Shown here: piece by piece, positions 23,901-35,540 of the stretch
Numbering within the stretch: the first letter of the stretch is position 1
How the letters are laid out: every line of letters begins with the position of its first letter
The notes under the pieces: model-generated
Database searches by the model: none
Seen by the model: only the letters and a program-made list of their open reading frames with translations
Told to the model about the DNA's origin: nothing
Program-made: the position numbers and the translations under genes
Assembly: GCA_036874045.1 (NCBI GenBank)
Contig: CM072341.1
Span: 17,992,501 to 18,056,500 of the forward strand
From: Cymodocea nodosa
Lineage: Eukaryota; Streptophyta; Magnoliopsida; Alismatales; Cymodoceaceae
Length of the DNA: 64,000 nucleotides
Direction of reading: 5' to 3'

Positions 23901-26173
23901 ATGGAAATAATGTGTTACAACTCTCCAGGCACTTTGTTGGCAAACTTGTGCATAAGATGGCTATCTAGATAAAATAAGTAGATGAATGCTCCTAAGTCCT
24001 GCCCTTCACCCATGTGGATCAATGATATTGGGGCCTACACTTCCTGCTAACAGGAAACACAGAGAGAACTGTGGGATGCTAACATAGTTAGGGGTTCCGA
24101 CTCCTGGTACTTGGGTACAATTCTCTTTCTAAGTTAAGATCACATGAAGGTACGATGATGAAACTCTCTTGGCGTATTGTAGGTGTTACTCAGAATATCT
24201 TTTCTTCCTTGCCAAATTACTATTCCTCTGTAAATGTTTTACCTTCAAAGCTTATCACATGGTGGTCAAGTTGAAATCAGATGCTGATTACTTATAATTA
24301 TACTTTTTTCTTTTCAGAGTGATATTCTTGAAGAGTGAATGAAGAATTTACTCAGGATAAATATTTTTTTTTCTTTTATGCTAATGTACTAAAAATTTGC
24401 TATCTTTCAATGCTTACTGCATGGTGATCAATTTTTTAAAAAAAAAAAACCTGTGACCACCCAAACAAAGTATTACTCTTCTTTTGTTCATGTAGTTCCA
24501 TTGTAATTTGGGGAAAACCTATTTGTGAATTAAAGGCTATATTAACATATATGTTTGCAGCTTTTTTGAAATTAACAATGACAATCTGTGACTTAGTTCC
24601 ACTAGGTAGTGGGATTGACAACATAAATCCCTTTTCTCCATTTAGATAAACTTTTTCCCAGATCAATAAAATATATGCATGCATTTCCTTGAAATTGAAG
24701 TTTGCTTTCTTCTTAGACATGACAAGAAGATTTATTTGCAGCTTCTGGTTGATAAACGGGTTGTAAAGCAGACCAACAATACTCCTGCTCATGCTCACAA
24801 TAAAGAAGGTATAAACAGATAGTGGCATGTTGAATGATGATACTACTGTGTTTCTTCCGAAGTTTATCTAACTTGGTTTCTCTCTGCATTAAACATGGAT
24901 TTAATTGAGAAAGTTCACATGTCATGCATGTCGATTCACTTGCTTATTTGGAAAAAGACAAACTTTTAGTTACATATCCCCACCTGAAAGAATCATCCAA
25001 GCGAGACTATACAAAGTTCTAGCTATATTTTCTTTCATGAATGTTTTTTTTTTGATATCTCTGTTTAAAGAAAAATGTTAATATTTCTTCTCCTTTTGAA
25101 TGACATGTTTCTATTGTTCTAACAAGTGTTTTTGGCACCTTTCCTATTCAGGCAGCTGTGCCTGTAGGCATGCCTGCTTGCTAGCAATTCTTATCTGTTC
25201 CATCAAAGTAAACATTTTTTTGAGTCGTCATATCAAAGCAATCATTAAAAAACGGACCTTGTTCTCCTTGGCCGAGAACTTTCAGACAAATCATATTCAA
25301 CTAAAGTGTTTTCTTGACAAACGGGAAGGTGATCATATTAAAATAAAAGTGCTTTACTATGAGGCCATCAAACACAAAACATGAAGCTCAAAACAGAGTT
25401 CAAAACAAAGATTAAATTTCATTACAACACAGCAAGAGAATCAAGATTGCAAAGCAAAATATAGATCAAGTTCAGCTAACAAGATTTTGATTTAAGTGCA
25501 TGCTTGGCCGTTTACTGAATAAGCTATGTTTCATTATCATCTGCATTATTATTTGCTGCTGCTTGGTTGCCAATGTGTAGTGCTTTCAAATTCAGCAATA
25601 TCTTTCGCTTGCAGCATTAGAATTGGCAAAGGGAGGAAAAGGGTTTTGAACTTTGAACCAATAAATAGGGGCTTATTAAGATGGAACTAATATTCAAAAA
25701 ACATAATTGGTTTGATCTCGATTTGCTTGTTTACGCTAAAGCATGCTATGACAATTTATTTACAAATTATTTTGATGATGAATTCATTTGTAGGTTGGCT
25801 CGTCAACTTTCTATTATTTGACTTGCTATTTTTGGATGAGAACTTTACTCAATTGTAAAATTTTTGCTGCAAATTTAAAATCCGTATTCCTATAGATATC
25901 CACACTCAACCTGGAGGATTCAGGCCACCAAGCTCTTCGGGACAAGAATTTCTGAACAGGTTTGTCCCTCTTAGTTTGTCCATTCTCTCTGCCCCCTCCA
26001 TAAGAAACTACAAGATAATGGAAAGGAAAAAAAACTGTTGGCTTGCATGCAGGTTTACCAGGAATGCTGGTCTTGTAGCTTCTGGAGTTTCTAGGAACCT
26101 GCATAAAGTTGGTAACTATGTCAAAGACAACATTGATGACATACTATATCCTTATCGCCGGCGACCGAAGTAG
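17945..26173 (+). CDS. Conserved plant protein of unknown function (DUF8204-like)
   Basis: Five exons, 17945-18113, 21224-21393, 24742-24808, 25896-25959 and 26053-26173, join in phase (591 bases) to give 196 residues. The N-terminal half has a CKGCLYFSS motif, then CFGLSRSLKQVPGYMVGESE, EASKEGR and FKYVCVGYSLFAENKDNP, and FCVGIELLVDKR. The C-terminus is basic and highly conserved in plants, with NLHKVGNYVKDNIDDILYPY followed by RRRPK. No signal peptide or membrane span is apparent. I believe this is the plant family listed as DUF8204; its function is not known to me. The frame stays open upstream to an ATG at 17795, but the ATG at 17945 (MEGSSGGESP) fits plant relatives better. Introns 1 and 2 (3.1 and 3.3 kb) hold transposon remains. 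Confidence 0.88.
18401..18576 (+). repeat. Two-copy tandem duplication, 88-bp unit
   Basis: TCTCTCTATAAGCTCGCG at 18401 recurs at 18489, and both copies continue through CATCTAACGCC and CAATTTGGTCCAGGTGTAT. A few substitutions and an indel near the end separate the copies. It lies in intron 1 of the DUF8204-like gene, before the copia fossil. Confidence 0.88.
18640..20210 (+). mobile_element. Ty1/copia retrotransposon fossil, broken
   Basis: At about 18765 an LTR-like end, TTTCTAACA, is followed by TGGTATCGAGAGCAG, close to the tRNA-Met primer-binding site of plant copia elements. Gag-like translation (around TWLVNSM) appears near 19340. A second diverged copy of that gag segment appears near 19660, so part of gag is duplicated. 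The integrase N-terminal region (AYPSLIKLKQ, then a zinc-finger-like stretch) appears near 19810-19990. Pol beyond integrase and a matching 3' LTR were not found. It is clearly broken, with many defects, and old. It lies in intron 1 of the DUF8204-like gene, sense orientation. Confidence 0.7.
20230..20650. repeat. Dispersed repeat, copy 1, with GCCTAGGCACC-type ends
   Basis: It starts TTTTTAAGGCAGATGCCTAAGCACC and ends near CCTAGGCACCCGGGTGCCTTAA. The middle shares ATTACTGAAATATA and TTATTTAAGAAATAATAGAGCTAAAA-like words, in the same order, with 51937-52380. It is a non-coding interspersed element, probably a small DNA transposon, in intron 1 of the DUF8204-like gene. Confidence 0.65.
21394..24741 (+). 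other. Intron 2 of the DUF8204-like gene
   Basis: This 3.3 kb intron holds a MITE at 22157-22433. The rest, including open frames at 23237-23816, shows no recognisable coding domain. The antisense frame at 24436-24828 overlaps the real exon at 24742. Confidence 0.6.
22157..22433. mobile_element. Short inverted-repeat MITE (hAT-like ends)
   Basis: The left end, TTAAGTCTTCATTTGGTT, and the reverse complement of the right end, TATTTAGTGCTTGTTTGGTT, form an imperfect terminal inverted repeat. The 277-bp interior is AT-rich and non-coding, with TTATGATAACC/ATTATGGAT-like words. No transposase. Confidence 0.55.
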
Positions 26174-27742
26174 TGGATGTGGACTTATGTACAAGCATTT
26201 ATGAACATTACTTGGATAGCTCGCAGTCATGCTTTATCAGCCATCATTTGATGTGCACTTTTCGTCTGATGTACTTGAATAATGAGATATCCAACAACAG
26301 TGCGTTGCATTCACCACTGAAAGGATGCCAAATGCTGAATCTCTTCCTAGACGAAAATGTGCATATGTGGTGCGTCACCTCATGTCATCAAAATATCATT
26401 CCATTCGATACATTGGCACCATACTGCAAACGATGGTCATGTACTGCGTTTAAGAAGGGAAAAGGAAGAATACTTCAACTATATATACCTGCAACTTTTT
26501 ACATGAAAGATTGCTGTTCATTTGCATGGTTTGCTTCTATTCTCATTTCTAGAAAATCCAATGGTAATGTTATGTTGGTAGTATTCAATCTGTTATGCTT
26601 GTATTGATCTGCTCCACCTTGCAAGCTCCAGACCTTATTGTTCAATGTAGAGGTGTTTATGTTGTGGTGTTATGGTGTTTGTTGTTAGTCGTTTGTTTTC
26701 TAAGATCATCACCCAAAACCTGCTTACCATGATTGTCCGAACTTTATTTGCGAGGTTTTCCCGAAGATGACACATTATTTCAGGTCACGTGTGGGAATCT
26801 GTCAGTGTTTTTAGATAATCGTTGGTAAATTTATCTTTGTACGTTAACCTGAAGATATTGCAATTTGAATTAAAAAGCATTGAATAAAAAAGTTGAGTTC
26901 TGTGTACATTTGATTAAAAAACCGAAAAGTCCTTTTGGAAGTTCTCTATGGGTTTTTTGTTTTTCCAACGATTCACAAATCACAATGAAGGTCATTGACT
27001 TATTCATGTGTTGAAGTGTTGTAGAATCGATTTGTATCCCCCCTTTGAATATTATCAATGAAATGCAAAATAAAAAACAATACCAATTGACGGTTCATCG
27101 ACACGGCTGGCATTTCGTCTCCGCAAATTAAAATACAAGCACGAACAAGCTACTTTAAAATCTTGATGTCTACATCTTCACCTCCAAAAAAAAAAGGGAA
27201 ATATAGAAAAAGTTTAAAAAGATTCTTCTACAATAATTCTTGATCACATCCAACAATTAAATTAGGATTCTTCTAGAAGATTACATCCAATAAAAATTGG
27301 AAGATACTATTAGCTGTCAACAATAATTATTAAATCTACCTTTAAAAAGTTTTTCCATCCGAACATACTTCACTGTAGTAGATATTCTCGATCACTGTCA
27401 GAGAAATTATTATTTTTAAAAATTACTGCATTCTGTGAGAAATAAACGAAAAATTATGACATAATTTATATTTAATTAACGATTATATCATACTTATGTC
27501 GTAACTAATTGTGTCACACCTTGTAGGTATAATTTTAAAATTGATTTTGAAGTGTCGGAAAATATTCTCATTTTCCATTAAAAAAATAAAATATTATTAT
27601 TATTTTCCTTTTTCTCCGGACAAGCACCTCCTACGTCGAGCTCTGCGTCTCGAAACTTCGTCCTCCGACATGGAGACCTAAAGAGCAACCGCAAGCAGAG
27701 CTCTGCAATCTTTCGACTCTCTTCTTTCGTTTTCTGCCTAGA
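26174..27742. other. Intergenic, DUF8204-like 3' UTR to FMP32-like promoter
   Basis: The open frame 26173-26607 directly follows the DUF8204-like stop and is most likely 3' UTR. The remainder is AT-rich. GC content rises at about 27600, just before the next start codon, as expected for a promoter and 5' UTR. No other gene is seen. Confidence 0.6.
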
Positions 27743-30700
27743 ATGGCCGCCGCCGCTTGTAGGAGAGGTGGAGCATTGCTGGGGTTGATGAACAAGAGGG
27801 TGGCGGTCGCCGCGGCTGCTGCTCCCTCTTCTTTTTCCGCTTCTTTGTCTTCGACCGGTGCTTTGTTGAGCTATGGCGTTGCGTTGGGGTCGGGCACGTC
27901 GTCTGGTAGCTTGAGATTCGGTCAATGCCGTAGGAGTGATTTCAGGCATGCGTCGAACCTCGTCAAGGGAGCGAGTGCTAAGAGGGCGTTTCTCGTCGAT
28001 ACTTTGGCTCTAGTAGGTTTTATAATTTTGATTGGATTTTTCCCTGCACGAGGCCTTTGTTTCCTGATTGAAAGGGAACTTTTTGGACTTTTGTACAGGT
28101 GAGGAGGTTGGAGGCGCAGGGGATTCAGTCGAAGCACGCAGAGGCCATCACCTCCGCCATCACTGAGGTTCTGAATGACAGTTTGGAGAATGTGGCACAA
28201 TCCTTCATGTCTCAGGGAGAGATGCAGAAGGTGCGGGTTTGCTTATCGGCGTATTGCTGCTCTTTTTATTGACCATATTATCTGTGTATCCACTACCGGG
28301 AGGAAAGTGGTAGTTTTTGTTATCGGTACACTATTTTTAATGCTTCTTTTGAAATTAACTCGATCAAATGAGAACCAGCATAATGCATTAGTATCAAATA
28401 AAATTTAGGTTGGTATAAGACTTGGAGAATTCTCATACTAGAGAATCAGATAAACTGGTTGTAATGATGATATGAAGCACATGAACTCTTATAAAGCTCA
28501 GAATGTGAAATTTTTTAATTTTTAAGCCGTCATCATGCTTCAAATATCGTAAAAAGTTATGATATAAAAAGACTTCAATGGATTGTAACTCTTCCTATAA
28601 AAAGATTCAAATAATTTCAAATATGGGTTCCTTCCTTGGAACTTTGTTCCCTGTGTTTTTGTTTTTCTAGTTATGCCTATGGTTGGTGTAGGCAACCTCC
28701 TTCCCATTTTTAGTGATATTTATCTTGTTGTGGCTTAAAAAAACTGCTACGTGTAATTTATATGCATGGAGAATAGATACCAAGGCATAAATTGTTGGTT
28801 TGTGTTCCCTCAGGATTGAGCTATATCCTACAAGGGGGTGTGCTCACTTTCTGTTGGGATGGGAGTGCAGGTCAAGGATATTGTTCATTCTATTTCTCAC
28901 TTGGTTGCCTTGGATTGCATTAGTTCATATGTGAACTTTCTATCAATTTATTGAAAACTGACTTTCTCCTTTCTTATGCTAGTGCTTTATAAAATTTATT
29001 CCATACCATGCCTCTCTTTATGCATTTAAATTGATAATGCTTATTTAGTAATTACTATTGTTACTTTGATAATTGTATTTTCATTTTTTTTTAAAAAATT
29101 TTCCCTTAATTTTTTCTTAGATGGATGAGTGGTAATATTATAAAGGATAAGTTGAAAAATGGATTTATTAGAAACAGAGTAGAAGTTACACTAATTGAAG
29201 ATAAAATAAGAAAAAAATGGTTTATGTGATTTGGTTGTATCCTTAAGAGACCAAATAATGCATTAGTTAGGAGAAAAGAATTAATTAGTACAAAAAAATT
29301 AAAAAAAGTAAAAGAAGACCTAAAATATTTGATTAAGAATTGTGAAGAAAAATTAAATTTATGTAATTTAACTTAAGAATTGATTATAAATATAAATACA
29401 TAAATGGAAAGAATTCATTTAACTAACCCTACGTAATGAGATTATGTCTCAGATTGTTGTTATTGTTATTATTGTTTGTCTCTTAGTTTTGATTCAGCCA
29501 TCAGGTCCATCACATTGCCTTTAGTGTTTGACAAGGAGAGTTTGGCAGTGCCTCTCATGAGTCTCATCTCAATAACTTTTCCATTTGTGCTATATAGCCT
29601 GTTTACTTATTTGAGAGGAATCTATATTTTAAAGGAAAATACATATTCAACTAATTTTTTACAGAACACCTTTTTCTTTCTTATCTTCTTCTATCCCTTA
29701 AATAATTTAAATAAATTGATTGATTGATTATTAAATGGATAATTTTATTATTGTGTCATAGTCATGATTTTCTTATGTGCTATTTTGCAATTTGAACACA
29801 TGTAGGTGATTATTAATTCCATGATTCTTTTTTTATAGTTTCTTTCTATTTAAGTAAAAAAAAAAACTTGAAATAGCTTTAAGTGCCTAATCAATTAATT
29901 TTCAAGTCTTTTTGCATATCCTTTATATTTTGGATTTCTTTATTAAAATTTCTGCAATTTATGTTTATGTTTATGATTTAAATCCTGTGGATATGCATGC
30001 TACTTTCTTGTATGAAATAACAATGAGATGATCACATACATTTTAATATTGTTAAAACTGTTGAACCAATCAGGACAATCTCTCTTTTATTAAGTTTTCT
30101 GCCATGTTGTGAGAACACCATCATAGACTAATCGGTCATTGTAGTTAATGTGCAAGATAATCAAGGTGAAAGGTGATCTCAAGGCATACCTATTGAAAAT
30201 GCCTAAGGTGAGAGGGAAAAGGCAAAGCGATAGCTTCATTGAATCAAAGCAATAAATTATCAAAAAGGGAAATCTAATGCATAACATGACCCTACTCATT
30301 GTCTTGAGTCAATGACTTATCATTAATTTTCGGATGATGTGTGTGTTGGACATGCTTCCTTTGATTATATGTTTCTGATACTTCCATCCATTACATCTTC
30401 CACTTAGGTGAGTATTATTGAGAATTTTGTGGTTGGAATAATGTGGAATATTCATTTCAAGTTAGACTTAATTCATAATCCACCGATGTGGCACAACTCT
30501 CTTTTCTTGATTATTATGGTGTATCCCTTGTATCTGTAGGTCCTAATGTGTAGGTATGACATTGAAACAGGGATAGTGACTTTTTGATCTAGTCTCTCTA
30601 TCACATTTTGATTTATGTAGGTCTTCAATAATTGCAGCAATCCTGCAATTTTTTGCATGGCAGCTTGGCCATTAGGTAATCCTCACTTAGCTGAGCTTGC

Positions 30701-33700
30701 AAAGAAGAAGAGGTTTCCACCTTACCAACATTTGCAGATTTTGCTATGAATAGAAGGAGAGTTGGTGATATCTGTTCTTCAAGTGCAAATCTATCTTTAT
30801 GTGGTAGAAAAGTTTAATTGGTTTGAATGTGGTCTAGTAACTAAATCTTGTTCAATTTTGGAGGTGCTGGATCAAAAGGAGGCTTGGATAATGCCAAGTA
30901 GAAAGAATGGCTGGCCATTCCATGTACCAACTGGTGGTGAAGTTGGTTGGACAGAAATGGCAGAATTTTGAAAGAGTCATTTCACGTTGAGGACTATTTT
31001 AGAGAAAACGTATCTGCATATACTAGAAAGGGGAGTTCAGGGTTTGATGCCTGATGAAGCAACTATGTCTTAACTCTTGAGTCTAATGTCTAGTTGAGTT
31101 GAGATTTGAGGGTCTTATGTAAGTTCCTGCATTGGCTTTGGATTTCCATTCTAGAAATCACTTTCCTCTTCATATTTTTGTTTATCATTGGTTGTTATAT
31201 GTTTATATATTTCTTTATTTTATGGGAGAGTCTATGGCACCCTTAAGGGTATCATAAATTTTCTTAGGTACTAAAAACTTTTAATCTTAATCATTTATTC
31301 AAATACATGGATGGTAGGATGTAAATAAAAGAATATGCACTTGTTGAATGTGGGTGGTCGGTCAGTTTGTGTGGGTTTGGCACAGATGAACTACATTGGA
31401 TGATTCATCTCCTGTTGGCAGAGCTGTTGCCGATGGGCAAGTGGCTCTATCAAGTTGTGCTTGACTTGTAGCAACTGGACCTATCCTTTTGGCTAGGCAT
31501 TCTAGGGTACACATGACGTTCTCTTATTGCCTACTACAATATGTGGTTATAAATATAGAAGAGTAAATATTTTCTTTACATTTATCTAATCCTAATGCCT
31601 AAACTTGATCATACCTTTTGAATCGCTTACTTACATATCAAGAAGTCTTTAGGTCTGTTTGGATTAGATTATGGGATGTAGGATTAGGCTATTATTTACA
31701 TCACTAGTTTGATTTTTACGATCTGAAACAAGTGGTTTTGCTGTGACAAATTTTAAGAAAAATTGGTGAGATTGTGTACAATAACTCCATGAGAGTTTTT
31801 ACAATCCCCATAATTAGAAATTTCATTGATTATGGGATTGTGGAGTAGATTATGGATTTTTTGTTTCTATTATCTACTTGAGTATAATTTCATCCAAATA
31901 CAATTCTTCATAGATGCAAACAGTTCTCAAAATTGTGGTAATGATAGTTACTCATAAAATGTGTATAATTTCGATTATGCATCATCTGAATGTCCTATAA
32001 TTTGAACAAAACGTAGACTATCCTTACTCTAGGGCTCTAGGATTTTCCCTTCTTTTGCAGGTTTGAGTAGTCTGCCCTGTCCAATCTGACATGATCAAAC
32101 CATCTGATGAACCATACCTGATATTGAGCCAGCCCCTCCGCCGTCTGACCAGAGAAAGATCAGATATATTTTAGATGATTTTTTTGGGGCGTCCAGACTT
32201 GAATATCCAGCTTAGTATCCCTCCATGATAACCTTCTATGTTATTATCCTCTTGATTGCAAAGATTATTCAGTATAGATGAGGATTAGACAAAATAAGTG
32301 AATTCAATTTTTCCCTAATTCTTTTGAAATTTTGTTTCTTAAAAAAATTATAGTTCACTGATGAATAGATTTATTTTTGAGAAATGGACCAGTGAATAGA
32401 TTTATCGTGCTGTGTAGATGGCTATTTTCTACTTGAAGATAATTCTCACCTAACTCAGTGTAGGAATACAATGTTAGATTTAATCAATGTTGTAAAAAAA
32501 CAGAAACGAATATTTTTTGGATTTCAAAAGAAAACATTTTTTAAAGAATGGGTGCTTAAATGGTTGTTTTTTGAAAAATGGTAGAAATAAAAAATGAATA
32601 AAATTAAATATATTTACAAATATACAAGCATTGCAATCATCAAGATAATTCAATAAAATAAATAATAATTCAATTACATATAATACGATTTAAAAAACAT
32701 ACTTTATCATGTGTGCTTATCACTCAAGAATAGATACTTAAATTGGAAAGCATAGATAATTATAAAAAATGACAAATAAAGTTCTAAACGAAAAGTATCA
32801 AAAGAATGAAATTGTATCAATGAAAATAACTCAAAAATTGAAATCTAAAAAAAAAAGAAAGGTCATTTAAAAGTAGACAAGGGTAAATAATTTTTTTAAA
32901 GAAAACAATAAAATTGATCCATTTTTTCAAACCATTCTCCCATTTTTCTAAAAAAAAAAATTTAGGATGAAAAGTATTTAAATGACGTTTTTCTGTTTTT
33001 TACAGCAATGGATTTAATTGTAGAGCTGTCACATTGATATAGGAACACCATTTTTCTTTGCTGCAACGTGAGACCGAAAAACTGAAGAATGACATCGAAA
33101 AAATGCGTAGTGAATTGAGGTTTGTCAGTGTAAATAAAATATGATTAATAAAGATGCCTCTTTTATAAACGTTTTTATGCTCTGTTTTTTTCTTTTGGCA
33201 GATATGAAATAGACAAGGTTACCGCTGGTCAGCGCTTGGATCTAAATCTTGAAAGGGGGTAAGCAACTGAAATTGTAATTGCATAATTTCTTTGGGGTAA
33301 TTTTTACAGCCCAACTCCAATCCTTCTGCTTGACATTCTGAGATTATACTGCAGACCCTTGTGTACCTTATGATACACGAATAAAAAAGAAACAACGTCG
33401 TTTTTTTTCCTAAATTGAACCATTTTGTCTTGCAGGGTAGGTGTTGGTTTAGTATGATTTTTGTGATCATCCATTTCTTTTCTTCCGTTCTTTTTGTTTT
33501 CTTTTTGCTCCATTGAGGCATCACTTATTTAGAACTGAGTTTGATGTGTATATTTTTATACAAATACAGACGTACACGTGATGAGTTGGCAAAACAAAAT
33601 GCTGAAACCAGTGAACTCACCAACAAGCTTGATAGGGTAAACATTTGAAATGGTGAACACAGAAGCAAAGCATGAATGGACTTGACGCACTGGGTTTGAT

Positions 33701-33849
33701 TTAATTCTCCTTAATTGTTAACTTTACAGGAAATCCACGCGTTAAGGGCTCGTCTAGAAGCTGCGAAATATGACGTGATAAAGTATTGCATTGGTACCCT
33801 TGTTTCCATAGCCGCTGTAAGTCTAGCAACCATTCGCATGCTGATGTAG
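27743..33849 (+). CDS. Mitochondrial coiled-coil protein, DUF1640/CCDC90 (FMP32/MCUR1-like)
   Basis: Exons at 27743-28012, 28099-28230, 33043-33119, 33202-33258, 33570-33636 and 33730-33849 give 240 residues in phase. By comparison with plant FMP32 proteins, one exon of about 20 codons (following GEMQK and preceding EHHFSLLQRETEK) is missing between 28231 and 33042. I could not place it. The first 70 residues are rich in Ala, Ser and Arg without acids, fitting a mitochondrial presequence. A long coiled coil follows: ETEKLKNDIEKMRSELRYEI, GQRLDLNLERGRTRDE, then NKLDREIHALRARLEAAKYD. One C-terminal membrane span (YCIGTLVSIAAVSLATIRML) ends the protein. The animal relative MCUR1 affects the calcium uniporter and respiratory assembly; the plant role is unproven. 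The 4.8 kb intron includes LINE and MITE remnants. Confidence 0.88.
29105..29480 (+). mobile_element. RTE-type LINE 3' fragment
   Basis: Translation gives WMSGNIIKDKLKN, RVEVTLIEDKIRK and then FGCILKRPNNALVRRKE, the C-terminal block of plant RTE-type LINEs. The end is TTGTTATTGTTATTATTG at about 29456-29476, a TTG-type tail. It is related to the longer remnant at 13873-15075, whose corresponding block is at 14620-14790. The copy is 5'-truncated. Confidence 0.8.
31646..32025. mobile_element. MITE-like segment, copy 2
   Basis: It starts near GGTCTGTTTGGATTAGATTAT and ends near ATAATTTGAACAAAACG, and is AT-rich and non-coding. Its right end matches the one at about 17555-17605. The GTxTGTTTGGAT start is typical of hAT-like MITEs, but inverted termini are poorly preserved. 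Confidence 0.45.
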
Positions 33850-35540
33850 AAAACATTATTCTATTTACGCACAAAGAAGATTCTAAAACGAAAAAATATC
33901 GATGATAACGCATTTGCAAATTATTGCCTCGATTCGGATCCTGAAAATCACTTCGTGTCAGAAAACTCTTTCACTTTGTTTCTATTTTCATATTTCCGAT
34001 CTTGATGGAGAATCTTATCGATGTGTTTCCGCATTGCCATACACAACTTGATGGTGCATGTTTATCTGCGTGTCCTAAAAGAATGCACTTTACCTTCATC
34101 GGTGTTTTATGTTCTTTTTCTCCTCTCAGATTATAAATAGAAAGTTGCAACTTTATGGGTGCATGAACACGTTATTTTGCAAAGTAGCTCATGTGTGACA
34201 AACCTTTAAAACTTTTTTTCAGATGTATTTCGTTGACTTTATTCTATTTTAAACCTTTAAAACTTTATTCTATTTACGTTTATAAATATTTAAACCTACG
34301 ATCTTCCAAGCAGTGAGAAGATCACTTGCTATCTGAATATACAAAATTGCGAAACGACCTATGATGCTTAAAATGGGGGGGGGGGGTACCCCCCTGTCTT
34401 TGGGATTAAGTATCAAACTCATTGGGAATATTGCGAGAAATTATTTCAGCCTATCCATTGCAATGGAGTTGGGATATTTTCCATCATTCCGGGGGTTTCT
34501 GTCCGAGAATTTCCTCTGTAACTACGGTAAGATATTTGTAGTTTTAATTATAATTTTAATGAACTTAAAAGAAATCATCGATTATCTAAGAAAAACATTC
34601 TATCCATCCAACGACCTTTGGAGCTTACCATCAACAAAAGCGTCACTAAAACCGCAATCAATTGAATCGGACCATAGATGAATCTATAACTTAATCTAAA
34701 TTATTTGGGTTGAATAATTTGAAAATTATGCCTATTCTAACTTCACTCAAGACCTAAGCCAACTCAATCCAAAAATTTCAGGTGGGATGAGCTTGGTTTT
34801 TAATATGCATTTAGTAGAAACTAATAAGAATTAGTTATTACAGATCTACACTAACATCTAGAATTAGTTGTTATTTTATTTATTGTGAACTCTTTAAGTT
34901 CCAACGTAAATGGCGTCGCGGCACGTGGGAAGAGGGAGAAGAGTCTGTGGTGTGGGAATGTGTGACTACTGTAAATTATATATATACATATGTAATTCAT
35001 AAATATGTTTATATGCATGTGTGTATCTACCTATCTCTAGATCAAGTTGAGTTGGGTAAGTTATTGTCGTAATTCATACCCAACTTAGAACGGTAAACAA
35101 CCCAATTCAGTCTGACCGATGTATAAGAATTGGGTTGGATTCGGACTTGGAGTAAAGTTAGACGTAGCCCTGGCACTGATGCATGAATATTGAACACCAG
35201 ATCGAATATAAATAAAATGGTCAATCAAACGCATGAGACACATTATTAATTAAAGCTCCATAAATATGATGGATACAACAAATTACCACACACTTTTTAT
35301 TTTTTATGGAAGTCTTATATCGGTGAGACCTGCAGTTTTGTCAGATCTACTTGCATGGCAGACGAATGATTGCTTCCGAGAGAGAGCTAGAAGGAAAAAC
35401 AAACACATGACGAAAGCTAAATGCCACCTGGTATTCTTTGGGCTTCGTGCCGTCGTTTACCCACAACGACTACCAAAGGAAAACAGCGGGAAATATTGCC
35501 TTGGACGATGTAAGACGAGGGGACGGTCGAGATGACTTTC
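33850..35540. other. Intergenic between convergent FMP32-like and CYP84A genes
   Basis: The two genes face each other and this holds both 3' flanks. It includes 12 G, TA, 6 C at 34375-34394, a perfect GGGGGGTACCCCCC palindrome at 34381-34394. The open frame 34361-34681 has no domain. No gene is seen. Confidence 0.6.

Larger units (their letters stand above)
28231..33042 (+). other. Long intron region of the FMP32-like gene
   Basis: It probably contains two introns around one unplaced short exon. Inside are an RTE-type LINE fragment (29105-29480) and a MITE-like segment (31646-32025). A 30.6-31.1 kb stretch looks repeat-derived but is unclassified. The open frame 30762-30971 shows no domain. 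Confidence 0.55.

Noticed and set aside
26173-26607. 144-codon frame directly after the DUF8204-like stop
   Set aside because: Likely 3' UTR; starts by chance beside the stop and has no domain.
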